Positions 5,782 through 7,946 of a stretch of DNA of 7,946 nucleotides are shown here, in pieces. Position numbers and translations under genes: made by a program. The stretch is from the NCBI GenBank assembly GCA_964539045.1, contig CAZIHW010000144.1:1-7946 (forward strand), written 5' to 3'. Position 1 is the first letter of the stretch, and the number at the start of each line of letters is the position of its first letter. The notes below the pieces were generated by a model. It did no database searches, had not been told where the DNA came from, and saw nothing but the letters and a program-made list of their open reading frames with translations. The stretch comes from UBA1227 sp964539045. Its GTDB lineage: Bacteria; Bacillota; Clostridia; Oscillospirales; Acutalibacteraceae.

Positions 5782-7946
5782 ATGGACTACACAGCTTTAG
5801 CAAAACACATGTCCCTCAGGGAAAAGGCTCGCTTGCTTACCGGCGCGGACTTCTGGCACACATGGACTGCACCTAAGTACGGCCTCCCGTCAATCATGGT
5901 TAGTGACGGACCGAACGGACTGAGAAAAGAAGAGAACAAAAAAACAATCAAGGCTATATGTTTCCCGTCGGCGACCGCTATGGCGGCTTCGTGGGATAGG
6001 AATGTGGTTGCAAAAGCAGGTAGTGCACTTGCGGATGAGTGTATAGCAACGAGGGTGTCGGTTCTTTTGGGACCGGGAATAAATATAAAACGTTCACCGC
6101 TGTGCGGTAGAAACTTTGAATACTATTCAGAAGATCCGATTCTTTCCGGTGAACTGGCAGCAAGTTTCATAGATGCGGTTCAGGGAAAAGGTATAGGTAC
6201 ATCGCTCAAGCATTTTGCTGCAAATAATACTGAGTCAAGAAGAATGCTCTCAAACTCATGGGTAGATGACAGAGCGCTCAGAGAGATATACCTCAGGGGA
6301 TTTGAGATTGCGGTAAAAAAATCTCAGCCTTGGACGATAATGTGCGCTTACAACAAACTCAACGGAACTTATTGCACACAAAATGCATGGCTCATTGAGG
6401 ATATCCTCAGGGGCGAATGGGGATTTGAAGGTCTTACTGTATCTGACTGGTGTGCTGTTAATGATCGTATTGCCGCATTGAATGCAGGGCTTGATCTGGA
6501 GATGCCAAGCTCCGGATATGCGAATGTAAGAGCTATTGCTAAGGCCTACAGAGAGGGCGAAGTATCAGAGGAAACAGTTGAAAAGAGTGCCGAGAGAGTT
6601 CTCAATCTCGTCAACAAGTCTCTTCCGAAACTTATGGCAGTCAGGGAAAGCAAAATGCCTCTTGATGAACACCATAAACTTGCCGATGAGATAGCTGTAA
6701 ATTGCCCTGTTTTGTTGAAGAACGATGGTATTCTTCCTCTTAAGAAGGGTCAGCGTGTTGCCGTAATAGGAGAGCGCGCCAGGGATCAGCTCATCCAGGG
6801 ATCGGGAAGTTCACAGATAAACACGCACAAAACTGACAGCCTGATAGATAATTTGCTTGCAGCAGGCATGCAGGTGCAGTTCTCTTCGGGATATCATATC
6901 GACAATCCGGATTACATTGATAGGAGCCTCATTTCCGCCGCAGAAAAAGTTGCGAGTGCTTCTGATGTTGCACTTGTATTTGTGAGCTGCAGCGTAATGG
7001 ATGCCTGTGAGGGCGGAGACAGGGAATCTCTCAGGATACCTGATTCACATGTTGCTCTCATAAAGGCCGTTTCTGCAGTCAATCCGAATGTCGCTGTTGT
7101 ATTGACGTCCGGTGGCTGTGTTGAGATGCCCTGGGTAGATACTCCCCGTGCTATTCTCCAGACTTATTTGCTTGGTGAAGGTTTCGGTAAAGCAGTTTCC
7201 GATATACTCGTGGGCAATGTTTCTCCGAGCGGTAAGCTCCCCGAGACTTATCCTTTAAGCCTCGATGATGTTCCTTGCCTCGAAGATTATAAGACAGATA
7301 AAAATGACAATGTTCTTTACAGGGAAAGCATCTTTGTAGGATATCGTTATTATGATAAGACCGGAACACCTGTTTTGTTCCCGTTTGGTCACGGTCTTAC
7401 CTATACGACCTTCAACTATTCATCGCTTTCACTTGATAAGAGCGAGATGACGCCTGATGATAAGCTCACATTAAGTTTTGAGATAGAAAATACAGGTGAC
7501 TTTAATGCCGCAGAAGTGGCACAGGTATATGTGGGTCTTAAGAACTCTTATGCATATCGCGCACCAAAGGAACTCAAAGACTTTGTTAAGGTTTATCTCA
7601 ATGCAAAGACAAAACAGACTGTAACAGTAGAACTCGATCGACATGCATTTGAATACTATTCAACAAAACTCGCCTCGTGGGTAGTAGAAGATGGTAAGTA
7701 TGACATAATGATCGGTGCTTCAAGTGCCGATATCAGATTGACCGCGACTGTTGATATACATTCGCAGGAGGCAGACGGTGAGGTTGACTATCTTAAGCTG
7801 ACTCCGAACTACTATGCGGGCGATATTAAGAATGTTTCGAATGACGAGTTTGCCGTATTGATGAATATGTATCCGGAAGATTTTGTTCTAAGGAAAGATG
7901 ATGACAGAATAACAGCTGATAATTGTCTTGAAGATACCTATGGAAC
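5782..7946 (+). CDS. Glycoside hydrolase family 3 beta-glucosidase, 3' end outside window
   Basis: It hydrolyses terminal non-reducing beta-linked sugars, probably glucose from cello-oligosaccharides or plant glucosides. With no signal peptide, it should act in the cytoplasm on imported sugars. The visible 721 codons are open to the edge. The first domain (about 1-285, barrel) shows SDGPNGLR (41-48), GRNFEYYSEDP (109-119), KHFAANN (143-149) and VSDW with the likely nucleophile D222. The second domain (from about 300) has VLLKNDGILPL and EGGDR with the likely acid/base E410, then PFGHGL at 534-539. The next domain, about 554-653, is fibronectin III-like (AEVAQVYV, APKELKDF). A further C-terminal stretch (NVSNDEF) continues past the window. 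The short gap before E410 leaves no room for a PA14 insert. ATG at 5782 is chosen over ATG 5778, which opens another frame; AAGGAGG lies at 5769-5775. Beta-xylosidase or another GH3 specificity cannot be excluded. Confidence 0.93.
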   Translation, partial: MDYTALAKHMSLREKARLLTGADFWHTWTAPKYGLPSIMVSDGPNGLRKEENKKTIKAICFPSATAMAASWDRNVVAKAGSALADECIATRVSVLLGPGINIKRSPLCGRNFEYYSEDPILSGELAASFIDAVQGKGIGTSLKHFAANNTESRRMLSNSWVDDRALREIYLRGFEIAVKKSQPWTIMCAYNKLNGTYCTQNAWLIEDILRGEWGFEGLTVSDWCAVNDRIAALNAGLDLEMPSSGYANVRAIAKAYREGEVSEETVEKSAERVLNLVNKSLPKLMAVRESKMPLDEHHKLADEIAVNCPVLLKNDGILPLKKGQRVAVIGERARDQLIQGSGSSQINTHKTDSLIDNLLAAGMQVQFSSGYHIDNPDYIDRSLISAAEKVASASDVALVFVSCSVMDACEGGDRESLRIPDSHVALIKAVSAVNPNVAVVLTSGGCVEMPWVDTPRAILQTYLLGEGFGKAVSDILVGNVSPSGKLPETYPLSLDDVPCLEDYKTDKNDNVLYRESIFVGYRYYDKTGTPVLFPFGHGLTYTTFNYSSLSLDKSEMTPDDKLTLSFEIENTGDFNAAEVAQVYVGLKNSYAYRAPKELKDFVKVYLNAKTKQTVTVELDRHAFEYYSTKLASWVVEDGKYDIMIGASSADIRLTATVDIHSQEADGEVDYLKLTPNYYAGDIKNVSNDEFAVLMNMYPEDFVLRKDDDRITADNCLEDTYG

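Noticed and set aside
5452..5876. Two overlapping plus-strand open frames between rmuC and the glycosidase gene
   Set aside because: They overlap rmuC, the hairpin and the glycosidase start in other frames. The true frame from 5782 carries the GH3 motifs.
5978..7369. Minus-strand open frames of 61 and 72 codons inside the glycosidase gene
   Set aside because: They are antisense to well-conserved GH3 coding sequence, with no start signals of their own.

Overview
The window looks like chromosomal DNA from a low- to moderate-GC Firmicute, most likely an anaerobic gut or rumen Clostridium relative (Lachnospiraceae/Oscillospiraceae type). The grounds are strong AGGAGG-type ribosome binding sites, Gram-positive style promoters, a Firmicute lipoprotein signal, a clostridial-style IS30 transposase and a cytoplasmic family 3 glycoside hydrolase. 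This placement is inferred from gene content; no rRNA or marker gene is present.

Layout, left to right. (1) 35-622: a small membrane-anchored protein of unknown function. Directly after it is a frameshifted fossil of a second gene with the same start (640-698), then a perfect 15-bp terminator hairpin (702-735). (2) 768-2509: an IS30-family insertion sequence with an intact DDE transposase (981-2273). It has imperfect terminal inverted repeats, extra subterminal copies of the same motif, and a 13-bp direct repeat on both sides. (3) 2527-4194, minus strand: a lipoprotein solute-binding protein of the oligopeptide/dipeptide (SBP family 5) type, with a TTG start and no transporter permease in view. 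(4) 4338-5627, plus strand: rmuC, divergent from the binding protein and preceded by an extended -10 promoter. (5) 5652-5690: a hairpin closing rmuC. Its last two bases begin the -35 box of the next promoter. (6) 5782 to the window end: a GH3 beta-glucosidase lacking a signal peptide, truncated on the right by the window edge but without a stop or frameshift in the visible 721 codons.

The genes do not form one operon. Each main gene has its own visible or likely start signals, and the functions (transposition, peptide uptake, DNA maintenance, sugar hydrolysis) are unrelated. The most informative structural observation is the insertion sequence. Removing it together with one copy of the 13-bp direct repeat puts the stop codon of the binding-protein gene 36 nt from the 702-735 hairpin, facing it. 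This suggests the hairpin was once a shared bidirectional terminator for two convergent genes and that the element split them. I found no evidence of a wholly new biological system; the window is mostly ordinary chromosome with one mobile element.
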